Shown: in pieces, positions 14,001 through 28,039 of the stretch
Layout of the letters: each line of letters begins with the position of its first letter
Numbering within the stretch: position 1 is the first letter of the stretch
Position numbers and translations under genes: made by a program
The notes under the pieces: generated by a model
Seen by the model: the letters and a program-made list of their open reading frames with translations, nothing else
Told to the model about the DNA's origin: nothing
Database searches by the model: none
From: Strongylocentrotus purpuratus
Lineage: Eukaryota; Echinodermata; Echinoidea; Camarodonta; Strongylocentrotidae
Direction of reading: 5' to 3'
DNA length: 64,000 nucleotides
Assembly: GCF_000002235.5 (NCBI RefSeq)
Contig: NW_022145595.1
Location: 29,659,203 to 29,723,202, forward strand

Positions 14001-17000
14001 AAACAGAATATTCAAACTGAACAACCACATGAAATTCAGAATAAACTCAACTTTCTGTTTATGCATGGACCTACGGGAGAGTTTAGGCATCATGAAGCAA
14101 TGGGTGGCTGGGTGTGATGTTAGACGTACAAGTGTGAACGTGTCAAATTTATACAATCCCCTCCGAGTATCTCAACAAGCTAGACAACTGTCACAACTTA
14201 ATAAATCCACAAAATCAAAGAAAAGCCATTTCTAACGAAAAAACAATATAACATTTGGCAAGATTTTGTGATTTGTTTGTTCATAATGGAGACTGAAAAA
14301 TAAAGCAATCTCCAAAAAAGTATGAGTGGAAAATTGTTCTACAAAATGGAAAGAGGTCAGGATGGCAAGTGAGAAGGGGGTCATGAACCCCTTTCACACG
14401 TGGCACTTGTTCCCATTCCTCTTTGAAAACTCAAAGGGAACAACGTGAACAGAGGCATGCATTAGAACTCGCTTACTGGAATGAAAGGAACCTTTGTTGG
14501 CTGTAATGGGAAAACCAAATGGGAATGGGTCACTGAACAGGTGATATCATTAACCCTTCATATGCCAAGATCATCTTTGAGTTCCACCATAAAGGTTCCA
14601 TCCCAAAGAAAGCAACCATTGATTTACAATTGAGAAACTCAAATGAGAATGACACACATTATTAATTCGGATTAAATCTAATGTAGATTAAATTGACACT
14701 ACAAGCAACCCGGGACACATGGGTGCCCAAAATTTAAGTCAGGACCCCCCCCCCCCCCCCAAAAAAAAAATGGTAAGTTTTTCCATAGTACACATGCATA
14801 CAGACTGTAAACACATTCGATTCATACCCCCTTACAAAAAATTAATGTGGAACCCTGATATATGGTTTTACAAATTGGACACTCCCCCCCCCCCCCCCCC
14901 CCCCAGAAAGAAAAAAAAAGTTTGCAAATTTCAAAGATTGGAATTATGAAAATGGCACATTTTTTACCCTTCACTCTCAGTGATAAATGACAAATATCAG
15001 AAAAATATGGCCACCATAGGGTTATAAATGAAATTCAGTACGTAAACATAAACAACGAATATGATTGAGAATTATCGGTTATACTATAGTTATAGAGGCA
15101 AGATATAACAGTGTACATGTTTTCAGTATCGTGAAGACATTATGACTACCGTAATCCTAGTTTTAAAGAATGCAATGCTGTAAATCACCAGAAATAATCC
15201 ACTTAACTTGCTAAGATATAATTCAGAAGTTTCTTCAGTGGTACTTCTTGTACATTCATTCACTAATAGACATTAAAGCGCAAAAAGCCGCAAATCTATG
15301 TGTGTTCATGTAAGAAAGCAAGTATCGATACAGTGTGTCTTAAACGAGTCTGATATTATAGGCATACGGCAGAGCAGGCTAATGCATTCTATTAATGAAA
15401 GATCACCAGACTTGTAGGCCCTGAATAAAACTTGAAGCTGGATCTGGTGGGCACTTAGTTTCTTATCCAACACAATCTTGATTAAGCCTGTGCAGTATGC
15501 AGACTATGCAGATTATCTCCCATCTCTCCCACTCATTTGAGTCATTCGCGTGGGTCTGCAGTCCAGTCAATTTGAAAGTCACAGATCGTTAAGTTTTCAA
15601 TCACTGCACAATACACAGCCTCTGTATTTCACATGATTTTCTAAAAGATCACGACAAGGGTCAAGAATTTTAATTGTTTAGCATGGCTCCTGTGACTAAC
15701 AACGTCATTAGGATGATTTGAAGTGGATCGGAAACGAGAGTTCAAGCATGCATTGCTAGTTAACAGCACAAAACAAACCATCATCATCATGCCCATTTAG
15801 CCCCTTGCATGAACCTTCCATGGGAATCCTAAATCTCCACAATTCTAAACATCTAGCCCCAGCATATGCTGCAACTGCAAGTATTTCAAAATTAATCCTT
15901 AATCCTCGCATTTGGGGCTTGCCAGCTTCAATTTAACATATCGTTCCCATTCAACCTTTTTTTTAAATCCAGCGGTACAAAGTGAGCTACATTAGGAAAC
16001 TAACTAATTGATTGACAGCATTTCCTGGTGGAAAACTTCCAGAGTAATTACAAATACAATGCTTCAAAGTGGCACGGAAATACTCATTACATCCTAGCAT
16101 AATCCTGATAATAAGGAACTTATGCTGTTAGTTTACGTGCACAAAGATATGTATATTTGCTATCTGCAAATTAGTCTGTAATTCAGCACTGCTCTGGAAC
16201 GAATGTTGCAACCAATTACGACTGTTCCCACTTTCTTGTCTAGAGATGATCAATGATTTTCTTGCTTTAAAATTGCGCAGACTGGATGAACAGTTAATAC
16301 ATGGTGGGTATTGCTTTATGCAACGTGACCTGAATGTTGAGTGGGGTTGTGCACAACGTTGAAAGCCCCTCCAAACAAGGTCATATGTGACCTGTTTCTG
16401 AGAGACACACTAATAAATCAGGATATGTGTAGGAGAAACGGCAGAGACAGACAGAGAGGAAGAGAGAGACGAAGAGAGAAAGAGAGAGAGAGAGAGAGAG
16501 GGGGAGGGAGAGGAAAGGAGAGGAAAGAGCCATGAGCCGCTCCTAATCAGTGAAGGAAACTGCATTTTGTGATCTCACTTTGGCCTAGGTTGCCACTAAA
16601 TCTGCCATTTCCATCCTGTCTCACTTCCCTGTGCGGTTAACCTAGCGCCAGTCGGCAACATAGCAACATGGCGCATCCATTCCCATTTGCTTGCCAACTA
16701 CCAGAACGTGGGATAAAGACAGTTGCCACAGCTCTGGGAAGTTCCCACATGAAATTCAAAAGAACGAGTAAAAGAAACCAGCCACACCGCCTCCTCCTCT
16801 CCAAGCAGCGAGACTCAATATTAGATTACAATTGGATAGGATTAGAGACGCTAAGATGAAGAATGGAAGGCGCAACCAGGCCTGATATTTTAGGTACTGA
16901 ATGCCTGGAAATAGAATTAAATCCACACTCGGGAGAGAGAGCTTGTCTTCCTGACTGGGACAAGACCTGCATGTAGGTGCTCAAATGCAATGATTAGATG

Positions 17001-20000
17001 AACGTGCTGCACAAACATGAGGCCTAATAGAAGATCACTGAAAGGAATACTGCAAAAGAAGAACCTAACAAGTAATCCACAATACAAATTGTATTTGACT
17101 TGAATCATGTACTCTTTTGTATGTAACTGATGATAGAATAAATAGGAAGGCTAAAGGGTATTTTATAAAGTGACCCTTTCACACCAATGTTTTTTTAAAT
17201 CTATCATTGCTAAACAATTTTGGTCAGGGGGTTTCACTTGGTTATCATGTCAATATTAAAATGAACTCCAAGAGAAAGAGAAAGAACATACATTTTCCAT
17301 AGAGCAATATTGCATTCCCCAAGTACATTGTAAACCGTTTGTATGCCACTGCCAGCAAGAACATGTCAAAATGCCCATTTCAATTTGAATCTTTGCCGAT
17401 AAGAGCGGAAATGATAAGCCTCTAACCTCTTGCCGGTCTAGAGTCTAAATTTAGATCTCCTTTCCCTTACACAACATGAACATTCATGTTTCAACTTCAG
17501 AGATCTGTCATGTCTCCTGTACAGAAGAGATGGGGGAGGGAGGGGTACCTGTAACAAACAAGCTCTGTTGGAAGTTTGTCTGGGAAAGTCATATGCCTCA
17601 TCTGACCCCAGAGGCATACAGTATTGTTCACACTGCTATTCAATTACGTTGTGATTTGAACGAGAGCCAACAACATCTTCTCCATAAATACAAGGAGGAA
17701 ATTCTCACGAGAATTGTAATTACTTGAAACAGATTTATGATCATCATTAGCTGTAAAGAAGGCGGGAAACCTGAAATAACATTGGGTGATGAACAACCTC
17801 GTTGACGATTTTCAAGTGCAAGAACACACTGTCAGACACACTGCAGAACATTCTATTTGCATACAATGAATATGGTCTGCTAAAATTACTGCAGGTTGTT
17901 GCAGAGCAAAACATACGTGCAAGCACAGTTGGAGCACATGACTTATTTTTGATGGAGTCGTGCCAAAATTTGAGTACTAGACAGGGACTTGCTACAGATG
18001 AAACATTGTGCACATGTGCCATCCACTGTCAGGCTTTTCTCTAACTTTTCTTTAGGATGCACATCAGTACAGACGCAGCGGTATCGATATTTGCTTTCAA
18101 ACATGAACATACATGAAAATAGTTGTTATTCCTTTCAGAGAAGGCAGCTACAGAGTAGAATACAGCAGATTTATCTTTATGTAGTCTATTAGTTACGCTT
18201 CTGATCATCATGATCTTGGATTATTTATTAAAAAAATATAAATGACCTTGAAATAAGTTGGATATGAAAAAAGGAAGTTGATAATGCGCACATTCATACA
18301 ACCATGGCGGCTACATGTACATGTAGGAATGCGGTGCCATAAATTTCAGGCCTTTCTAGCCAAGAGTGAACGCTGTATTTCTCCTGCTCTTTGTTTAGTT
18401 CCATAGAACAAGACCCGCCCCCTGCCGTAGCAGAGTGGGAGGTATAACAATGCAGGCTTTCCGTGTGTACACACCGTGCACACATCAAAGGCATCCAATG
18501 TTTCAAGCTCTATACAGTAGCTTTGTTTTCATGCATATTGCACTCCAGGGATGATTTTTATGATTTTGAGCAAATCTGCCACAAAATGAAAAATTTGGAT
18601 GAATATTGAGTTGGCATGCCATTCTAACATGTTTACTTCCACTGAAATTAAATTGACATATCCAAAGTAGATACTGAAAACAATCTATATTCCAAGAATC
18701 TTATCACAACCATATCAACTCATTTGTGGCCATGGGGTAAGAATTTCCTAGAGATGGAAGGGAAAAGGGGGAGGGGGACCCTCGGATCTTTTCCTCTCTA
18801 GTCTCTACTGAACCTTGATGCAGTAAAAACAATTCCTAGCATCCGGCAGCTTTGACTCATCTTAATTTCCAAAACCACAGACGCTTTTTTCCAAAGTTTA
18901 CAGCTAAAGTGTGTGCATTTCTTACAATCAATGGCTAGAGATTGCCAAAGGAAATAGAGGACACTTTTCTACAAATGTGTATAAAAATAATCAGAACACA
19001 TTGACAGAACAAGGCAAAGGCCTCATGTCAATTCATGTGTAGAAGTCACATGTACAATGACAACCCTGTTAAAATTTCACTTTTTAAGTGGATGATTGGG
19101 AAAAGGGATCCTTAAAGATTGGATATCTGATCAATTAGAATTGATAGCAGATACAAGTATAGCTTGTCATATACGGTAGCTATTTTGACAGGTAGAATAT
19201 AATTTGTTTTTAAATCAACTAAAAATAGGAACTGGGAAGTTGAAAATAGAATATTACTTTCAGAACTGTGACAGATTAGACTGATATACTAATGTGGAAC
19301 ATACAGGAACTAAAGTAGGGAAATTTCTGTTTACAAGCCAACAGTACTGTTTGTTTTCATCAGTTTTAGAAACTTAAAATGAATCAAAATTTTGAGAAAA
19401 ATAGGACATACTTTCCAACTGTTCTCATATATTTCTTTCTCTACATGCCAATAAGTTGCTAATGTATTTTGAGTAAATATTTTGTTCTTCTTGCTTTCAG
19501 GGTAAATAGATATATGGGTATAATAAAAAATTGAATGATGTATCATTTACACTACAGTGTAAGATACACTATTTCAAGGTATACTTTTTATAAAATATAG
19601 ATTAATAATTATACAAAAAATCTGATTAATGAATCTATCATTTTTAGAGAGAGTATACATGCCAATAAGTATCAACATAAGGCACCATTTTTCTGGATTA
19701 CCTTGTAAATTGTAACACAAATATAAAATTTTGGTCTCTTTTTTGTTTCCTTAAGCTACAGTCAAACTCTTAAATAATAAAAGTCCTCAAAATGGCCGGT
19801 ATCTTATAGTACTATTGATTACGGTAAACTTTTTACTTTCCTCACAAAAAACATAAAAAATAAAAAACTTTACCACAGGGCTGTTAGGAATAATTTTTTC
19901 CTGGAACATTCCGATATGTAACTCTTTCATTACACTGATATTAATTCTGTGTGTGTAGGCCAACAAGGGTGATTGTTTGCATATTTTGCAAATATAAAAT

Positions 20001-20327
20001 ATAAAAAAAGGAATGAAACTTGTTAAATTGTAAACATAAACATGCAAGATCCATGAGATTTGTAACAAACATGGCATCTCATGCACAATAATCACAACAA
20101 CTGCATTGCATCTGTTGCTTTCAAATAAAATTACCAAAACAAAATTGCAATTTTTTGCAGTACACACATTCTTCATGAGTGTTTATCATAAAATCATAAA
20201 CAAAATATAACTTTGCAATAAATGAAAACAAAAACAGTGAACAAAAATTGCTTTAAAAAATGCTGTCAGCTGATAACTGGAAAGTAAAGAATGCCTTGAT
20301 AAATCCATTGCCACAATGTTAAGCGCC
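11001..20327. other. Long AT-rich noncoding region, partly 3' flank of the PH gene
   Basis: More than 9 kb without a supportable exon. Open frames are short and show no domain, codon bias or splice context. It contains poly-C runs (about 14744-14760 followed by poly-A, and 14884-14904) and a GA tract (about 16460-16500). The portion just left of 20328 is probably the PH gene's 3' UTR, but I cannot fix a poly(A) site. A minus-strand AATAAA lies near 18222, far downstream. I see no recognisable RNA gene. Confidence 0.55.
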
Positions 20328-21059
20328 TCAGCTACGACAAACTTCCGGTGATCGCACAAAGTATTTCTGTCCTTGGATTGACTGTCCTACCGTGGTCTTG
20401 GGTTTGGATGAGTTCAACACAGTTGCACGCTTTCTGATCAATTTTCCTTTTTGAATGTGGGGTTGACTTCTGGACCGTTGCAGCGAGACCTGACAACGAT
20501 CAAGCTGCGGTGAAGGTGAACCCGCACTAAGAGTTCTACGATGTCCTTTCCAGGGTGGTCGATGAGGTTGACTTGGATGCGTGATGGCGATGTCGTCCTT
20601 GCTCTGCATGAGGGAAGGCGTCACGTTAGAGAGTTCAGGCATGGCCGTCTCACGTCTGCTCTCGTCCCTCAGAGCATACAACCACTCCTCTCGAGTCTCC
20701 CAGCATTCCGTGTTGTATTTGTACACTTGATTATTCTTTCCACTGAACACCATCTGAAAGCTGTATTCTCCAATAGGCGCGATCTTCCCACCTTGGATGG
20801 TGCAGAAGCCACGAGCCTTCTTCTTAGCCTTGTCCCCGTACCACACAAGAAACGGACTAGAATCGTTGGTGTAGAGCACCATGTGGACACTCTTTGGCTT
20901 CTTCTTGTGCCTGCGCCAGGGTTCGTGTACGGACAGTTGCCCTTCCATCAAAATACGACTCATTTGGCAGTTTGTGTACAAAGCATGAACATCGACTTTG
21001 GGTCTCTGCGAAGACTCCGACCCTCGCTTCAACAATCGTCTCAAAAATTCGGAAGCCAT
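20328..21059 (-). CDS. PH-domain protein, 243 residues, single exon
   Basis: The start is well supported. The ATG lies in a strong initiation context (GCAGCCATGG), and an in-frame TAG sits nine codons upstream at 21084-21086. A basic N-terminus leads into a PH-type domain at about residues 36-134: beta-strand-rich, a Lys/Arg patch at 49-56, and the helix with the conserved Trp (W126, REEWLYALRDE). PH domains usually bind phosphoinositides or protein partners at membranes. The Ser/Arg-rich tail (135-243) carries RRTLS at 174-178 and RSRSQP at 195-200, which fits the mode-1 14-3-3 pattern RSxSxP, so a phospho-regulated cytoplasmic adaptor is plausible but inferred. I see no membrane segment or second catalytic domain. 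If transcription starts more than about 180 bp upstream, an upstream ATG at 21232-21234 opens a 125-codon frame that overlaps the main ATG in another phase and could damp translation. I do not recognise a specific orthologue. The lack of introns would also fit an old retrocopy. Confidence 0.8.
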   Translation of the reverse strand: MASEFLRRLLKRGSESSQRPKVDVHALYTNCQMSRILMEGQLSVHEPWRRHKKKPKSVHMVLYTNDSSPFLVWYGDKAKKKARGFCTIQGGKIAPIGEYSFQMVFSGKNNQVYKYNTECWETREEWLYALRDESRRETAMPELSNVTPSLMQSKDDIAITHPSQPHRPPWKGHRRTLSAGSPSPQLDRCQVSLQRSRSQPHIQKGKLIRKRATVLNSSKPKTTVGQSIQGQKYFVRSPEVCRS

Positions 21060-22570
21060 GGCTGCTGCCGGTGGCGAGTAATCCTACAAATCCTTTCAGA
21101 AGGAAAATGTTGAAGTTTTTACATCTAGAGAAATGTGTACAGATGTTTGTCAGAGAAGGAGTTGAGAACGGTGTAGCGATGAAATCGAGTGCCTGAATGG
21201 GCCGTGTCGCTGAGTGTTTAACCAGGCACTCCAATCGGTCCGACTTGATTGCTTGACTAAATGTAAATACCGCTTCTCACCCGGAGGCCAGGGAGTGTTT
21301 GGTAGGCAGTCCTGCTGAGAAATTTCAACATTTGTTGTGGTCCTGGTTCCAACAGCTACAGGAGGGTGGTGACGTCTAGCGGCTTGCTAACGAGCCTCCG
21401 TCAGGGGAGGTGTTCAGGCAGAGGCACAGTATGACCCGTCCCACATTAGCCACAGCCTACTTGCTCGCTTGCTAGCTAGGCCAGTGTAGATGGCCAAAGA
21501 CTCGGGCTGTCACTGCATGGAAAAATACCCGGCTACGCTGAAGAGCTAGTTAGTAATGTATTCAAGCGGCTAGCTAGATGCTCCGTTAGTAGTAGTACCC
21601 TTCAGCTCTGTGTCGAGCACACAATAACAGTACTCCGGTGTGTGCATAAGCCTTGTGTCTGCATGTGTGTGTGATCAACGTTGAGGGGTAGCACTAGTCC
21701 TTGCAATCAGCCAATCAGTGAAGCATCCCTCCCTCTGTACAGTGTAGTAGTTGAGAAGCCTGCAGCAGGGAGAAACAGACAGAAACAGAAAAATAGTAAA
21801 AATATATGGGCTCTTCCATTGTGCAAGCAGGGGTGTAGTGATTTTTATTGATCAGAGAGAGGGGGGGGGGGGTTTCACTGCTATTTTTGTAATATATTAC
21901 AAAATTGATTTGTGGGACATAAAAGTTGTTTGTATTTTTCATAAGTGCCTGGAAAAGTCAACAAAATACAAGGAAGCAGGAAGAGGTTACATTCTATAAA
22001 TATAGTTGAAAATAAAATATAAAATACACATTTAAAGGTACATACTGTATATGTCACATTTGTAGGCCAAAAAAGGGAAAGTTTAAATTCAAATGGCATT
22101 TGAAAGATAATACTAATTTAGAGCTTCACTCAAAACAGAACGGCCTGAAAATGTTTTTTTCTCTTCTTACATGACCTATTCCATTATTCATATTCCATTT
22201 ACATGTACGGTAGGCATAAACAAGTTGTAAGTAACCTTATTTTCTAGATGTCACAAAACACTGAACATGTTGTACTGCATTCTACAACATCATGTACAAC
22301 ACAATGTGTTACATTTTTTATATTAAAAAATTGAAAATAGTTTTTTAAAAGCTCATGAAATAATGTTGCAAGTAGTTTCTTTCCATCTGCAATCGCTTTT
22401 ATTGGAAATTGTAGATGATAAAATTTAGGCAAGTAGGCTACATTCTTGGAGTATATAATACCGGTATGGATTAGACTAAAATGTTATCAAAACCTGGAAC
22501 GGTTGGCCATAAATTGTTCATACATTGTAAGATTGTAGTACACATACTGGTATAGATCCTCCAACTAGTC

Positions 22571-22665
22571 ACTACTGCAAAGTACTAAGTATTTCAGATA
22601 AAAGAAAAACAAAAAAGTACTGCAAAGTACCAAGTATTTCAGATAAAAGAAAAACAAAAAACAAT
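22571..22665. repeat. Two-copy tandem duplication, unit about 47 bp
   Basis: A unit starting TACTGCAAAGTAC and ending in an A-rich GAAAAACAAAAAA occurs twice side by side with almost no difference. It is a recent local duplication in noncoding sequence. Confidence 0.9.
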
Positions 22666-24009
22666 GACTTACAAACACATGACCAATCACTTGCGTTCTT
22701 AGCTGTTTACCATACTGACCTTCTAATAGGCCTCCTTCCAATTCATAGGTACACTGTATTTTATTTTGTTTATCTATTATCATTTGGTATAAAATGTATA
22801 AATCAAAGGTTCAATATGGGCAAATGTGCTCCTTGGACTTTAACCCTACAATGGACTATATGTCTGCTTGTTTTTTAAAATCAAATAAAAGAACACTTTT
22901 GGGAAAAAATATGAAGCAATTATTTCTAATGTTCAAGGTTGGTGAAATGATATTTGACATACGAATGAACATTGTACATGTCATAAGCAGATGTATGGTT
23001 TTTATTCCAACAACTCTCATAATGCATAAGAGCTACAATGTATATGTTTATGAGCATCAGTCATTAATTTCAATAATCATTGCTGTGTAGTAAAAAGAAA
23101 AGAAAATGGAAAAGGCCACATTAAAACAAAAATCTGACAATGATTTGTAATGAATACCGTACATGTCAATTTTTGAACAAATATGTACGTACCTGTAGTT
23201 TTCATTTTCAAAGTAGTCCTCACAATAAATGAATTTATAATAAGGCTATGTATGTACTGTACATGAAGTTAATTAATCATCAGAACAGAAGCCGATCTGT
23301 AGTACTTCCCTGATCAGATCTATGTTGGCTCCTGTCCAAGGAACAATGAATGCATGACAGCCTACAGCTGCACACAATGGTAATCAATAATACGATCAAT
23401 GGCATCTTTTGTTATCACTCCTTTCAGGTGATGAAGAAACCTAAGTGCTAAGACACCCATGCAGTGCGCTGCTCCACCAGGAAATACAAGAAGAATAGGG
23501 AGAATGAAAAATCAATAACGAATGCCTCTGGGAAGCCTAAAGAGTGCCATCTGAGGTTTGACAGCTTTGTAGTTGTACACCAGGCTGAGCCTGGCTGGCT
23601 GACCCCCTGGATTTTCAATTGTGTCTTTAGTTTTCTTTGTTATGGGTCATGAAATCTTTTGAAGCTCTTGAGCAGCATCATGATTCTTTTATCCTAATTA
23701 AATAATAACTGACATACATCCACATGTACAGAGCAAAGTGAGCAGCGTACGAGACATTACTAAATTGACATCATGACAGCAGACAATGACTGCATCTCCA
23801 ATGTACTTCTGGTATCAGTGGTATTCTTCAATCTTGACTACTGTATCATTGATGAAGAGGATACCATACTGTACATGAAAAGAGAAACTATATGAAAACA
23901 CCTACTGTACAATTTCAAAAGTTCTCTGGAAGTACATGTATGTAATAGGGTCATTATATACATGTGCATGTACCATAATGACTTGAATGTCACGTAATCT
24001 CACAATTGT

Positions 24010-24775
24010 GATATTTTCGATACATCTGCCACTTGTGATGCCTAGAGTCCGTGACCCTTCTATACAATGATAGTCACGAGATGATGGGTGCTCAAAGAAC
24101 TGGTAGTTTGGATTACAGTTTTACAATGAAAAAGATGAATCCATCCATGGTCACTGCAATTTCTACCTGGACATTTTAAGACAATTGCACTTCTACTTGT
24201 ACATGAAAAGCAGGTCACACGCAAGATAAAAGGGAACTGCACATAATTAAACAAACTTTCTACAGATTAAACTAATTCATTTCAAGTTACACTGGTCAAG
24301 TAGGCGCAAGTAGGCATATTTCAGAAGTGTTTGCAATATAATTTCACAGGTTTTCTCTCTTAAAATATTACATGTTGCCTAATTCGGCATCAATATGTTC
24401 TGGTTGATTGTACATGAAACATGTGTGCCAGCTGAAATCTAGTGAAGAATTGTTATATATTTTGAATATTGGATACATCTGCCAGACTGCCACTTGTGAT
24501 GTCTACGAGTCCATGACCCTTTACAATGAGAGTCACAAGATGAAGCTTGAGTCATTGCAGCATAATAGGCGATAAAAGAACTGGTAGTTTGGATTACAGT
24601 TGAAGACATAGGCCTACATGTACATGTACATGTAATCATACAGCTACCGGTACATGGATATTGAACAAGGTGTATTCATTCATGGTCATGGTCACTGCAA
24701 TTTCTACCTGGACATTTAAGACAATTGCACTTCTACTTGTAGATGAAAAGCAGGTCACACGCAAGATAAAAGGGC
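24010..24775. repeat. Segmental tandem duplication
   Basis: Two related blocks, at about 24010-24232 and 24460-24772, share GATACATCTGCCA, GAACTGGTAGTTTGGATTAC, GGTCACTGCAATTTCTACC and GCAGGTCACACGCAAGATAA in the same order. The second block carries about 90 bp of extra TACATGTA-rich sequence between two shared words. Noncoding. Confidence 0.85.
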
Positions 24776-26321
24776 ATAACACGTACTACAACACAATGAA
24801 AACAAGCATTTATACACTAACTATTTCTAAATTTGCAAAACGGGGTAAAATACCAAAACATTTTTACAGAAGTTTTGCAAGTCGTAAGGATCGGTAGAAG
24901 AAACATGCCATGATTTACATGCAATGGAATCAAATGTTTGCAATTCGTAAAAAGTTTCATATCTCTTATTCTAATGGTTTTACAGTAGATATGGAATTTG
25001 TAAAAAAGTGTACATGTATGTCAATTTTCCTCGCTAATAATAATATTCTGTTCTTGTAAAACCCATATCACATTACATGTACATGTACATGTATATAACG
25101 TCTCCCTTCGCTTCCAAAGAGCTTTTGGCTCGTTAGGTCCATCAAGTTAAAGGATATTATAATTTGGAAACCTTACGGTCTGAAGAAACAAAAATACCCA
25201 ATCACATTCAAGTCAGAATCGTTTGTGCAAATGGTCTGACGTCACTGCGAGCAAAGAATCTCACTCGCATATATATGTTAGGAAACATACAAGCTTACAT
25301 TTAAAAGGTATGCCAGAGGGTCTACCTGTACATAACTGTACTTGTGTAATAGGATTAATCTCCAGAAGTAATTGAGCTAATCCTATTAGGACCCTGGTAT
25401 CAATATCAACAAGGTTATTCTAGGATATACCGAAACTGATTAATTATATAGACCTCAAGGTGAACAGGTTAATAGGATTAACAGATGAATACCAAAATGG
25501 CTGTATACGGTACACATGCAAAGTGGCATGCTATCTTGTTTTACAAGGAGAGCCTGATGCCATGACCAGGAGGAAAACAATTCTTTTTGAAGGTGTCTTT
25601 GAGGGCAGGGTCTGTTGTATTCTCTGAAAGTAGGTATCACAGCTAAAGTTTGAAAGTATCTTCATTTCATTTCCCCTGCCAATTTCATTTTAGAGCACAT
25701 GGAAAGAGGAGTTTTGATACCTCATTTGTCAAATTTGAATAAGTACTTTTGAAAATACGGCCACTTACATAAGAGACGAAATGGTCAAATTTTGAGTAAT
25801 TAGGCTATAACTGGCAATTAGCCATTTTCAAGGTGACATAATTTTGTAATTAATTGATGAATCACCTTTCTTTTCAAGAAATCTGTTCTCTGTATGGATT
25901 TCTACATGCCTATTTTTTTCCAGGTTCTTTAGACAAAATTTTTTTTTGTGGAATTTTTCAAATAATTAAATGAAGCCCATTTTGATGCGTGTGACAAATG
26001 GCTATTTTTGCGTCGCCGGAACAAGTTTTCATGGGTTTTGAAACATGGCTAGATTTAAGAGTGTCTATGAAGTGGGGCTGAATTTCGGCATATCTGGGGT
26101 ACGTATATAGCTTAATCATTTCTGTAAGTTTGGACCATCAAATCCATTTAAATTAATTTTAAATGGCATTTGAAAAAGGCTCTAAACTCTTAAAACTTCA
26201 TATTTTAAAGCACCCTTAAGCTTTTTTGTGTGTTTTCAAGTCTGCCTAAATTGAAAACCGTTAATGGTAGGGGAATGAATTTTGGCACATCAATAGAAAG
26301 TATGGCAGTGGCAGATCCAGG

Positions 26322-26325
26322 GGGC

Positions 26326-26358
<33 letters not shown>

Positions 26359-26392
26359 GGGGCACGTACCCCCCCCCCCCCCCCCCCGGCCA
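26322..26392. repeat. Adjacent poly-G and poly-C tracts forming a hairpin
   Basis: About 30 G (with one C), a short GC-rich spacer containing CACGTA, then about 18 C. The two tracts can pair on the same strand. They directly follow GCAGTGGCAGATCCAGGGGG, a recurrent word associated with short TIR elements elsewhere in the window. Confidence 0.85.
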
Positions 26393-28039
26393 AAAAAATA
26401 TGTTAAAATCAGCCTTAAATGTGCTCTTTCCAACCAGTGGATTTTTAAAACTCAAAGACGAATGGCGTTCAAGCGAATTGAGCTAAAACTAGGGATACAA
26501 ATCGGCCGTCAAAAAAAAATGGCGACAAACGAAGTGAGACCGTACGAATTAGAGGGTAAATCTCAAGCAACTTTGTCGTAAGTAATTTATGGATTTTGAT
26601 GAAAATGACATGACACGAAAGACAGAATTCTGAGCTTTCGAGAGACATATAATCTTATAATATTTATTTTTTCCATGATATGAAAATCTTCCTTCACAAA
26701 GAGAGAATTTGCGTGGTTGAGCTCTGTGTGTCCCCACTCAACGCAGCTCTTCTGTGATACCTACTGAAAGCCCATCAGTATTTAGCAAGATTGCATAAAA
26801 AGAAATATGAAATCTTAAAATATTTGTTCACAAGTGCAAAGCTATGTAGATGCAGATGTATGATCTTGTAGCAATGCGGACAGAACGTTTTGTGCAGTAC
26901 CGGTATTAGATATTCTTTCCAAATATAGTTGGCCCCGAAAATGCCTATACCGGTAGATGCTTTCCCAGTAAAACAAAAAGTATATACCGGTACAGTGTAC
27001 AGTATGTGTATTACTGTATTTTAATTATTTTTCTCCATTTATCGATTATTAAATTCATACAATTTTTTGTATATGTACAGTTGTACACTGTATCAATTCC
27101 TATTAGTTATTGAACATTGTTTCTTCTCAATCTGCAAATGGTATCATAAAACAATACTGTGGGTATTTGTAAGTACCGTTCATACAGAAATTTAATTATT
27201 GATCTCTTCCAATCATTCTACAAATGAATCGGTGTGAATGAATTGAAAAGTTTGCTAAAGATCACCTCTTTCACCTTGAACTATGACCAGCCAATCATAC
27301 TCCGTCATCCCTAAATGAAACAAAAGAATAATACTACAAGCACGCTTGAGTCACTGGCATAATGAGTGCACTTAAATCCGAAGTAGAATTACAAGGCCAG
27401 CGGCGATGAACTGACATGTATTAGCCCTTGAGGAAAGTACAGGCATACACGCATGCATGCCTTGATTGGGAAGGCAAATCTAGTCAGGAATTAGAAGCAC
27501 ATTTCCTTTCCCATCCACCCCGAAAGCCTTAAGCCTGAATGAGTCATTTGTCTGTAATTAATTGCTTATGGGCTTCCAACTAGACAGCCGCAATGGACAA
27601 ATATAAGTCACAGACAGCAAAAACAAGACGGCCCTACCAAATATGTCCATGTAACTGATACAATATGTAATAACATGAGCATGCACATGAAGCTCACATT
27701 TCCAGTGTCTCATGCCTGAATGAAGATGCCTTTGTGAAGACAGGTAATGTGATTTATTCTGCGCAATGCCTTTCGGTGAGACAGTATGAAATAAAAATAT
27801 AGCAAAACTCATAAATTTGAGGGAGAGGAGAGGAGCGGGGGACATGACTGCTTTGTATGCACTTGATTTATCACAGGAAATTAAAATTTCTTATAAAAAT
27901 ATCCATGTACATGAACTTTCTGATATCAATATATCTTCAGGGATACATAAAACATGGCTTTGATTGTTCTGCTCAAAGAGATATCACAGTGGTTTCTCTT
28001 TGCTCTTATCTTGTACAAGTGAGTGACTGAGTGTATAAC

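Noticed and set aside
17476-18044. Two plus-strand frames and one minus-strand frame as exons of an unknown gene
   Set aside because: No domain, no consistent splice sites, and no shared frame; likely chance in a moderately GC-rich patch.
19787-20176. A 129-codon minus-strand frame just downstream of the PH gene as a second gene or exon
   Set aside because: Cys/Ile/Phe-rich without domain, in AT-rich sequence that is more simply the PH gene 3' UTR.
24010-24775. A TIR transposon explaining the duplicated blocks
   Set aside because: The two blocks are direct and not inverted copies, and there are no terminal repeats or target duplications; a segmental tandem duplication suffices.
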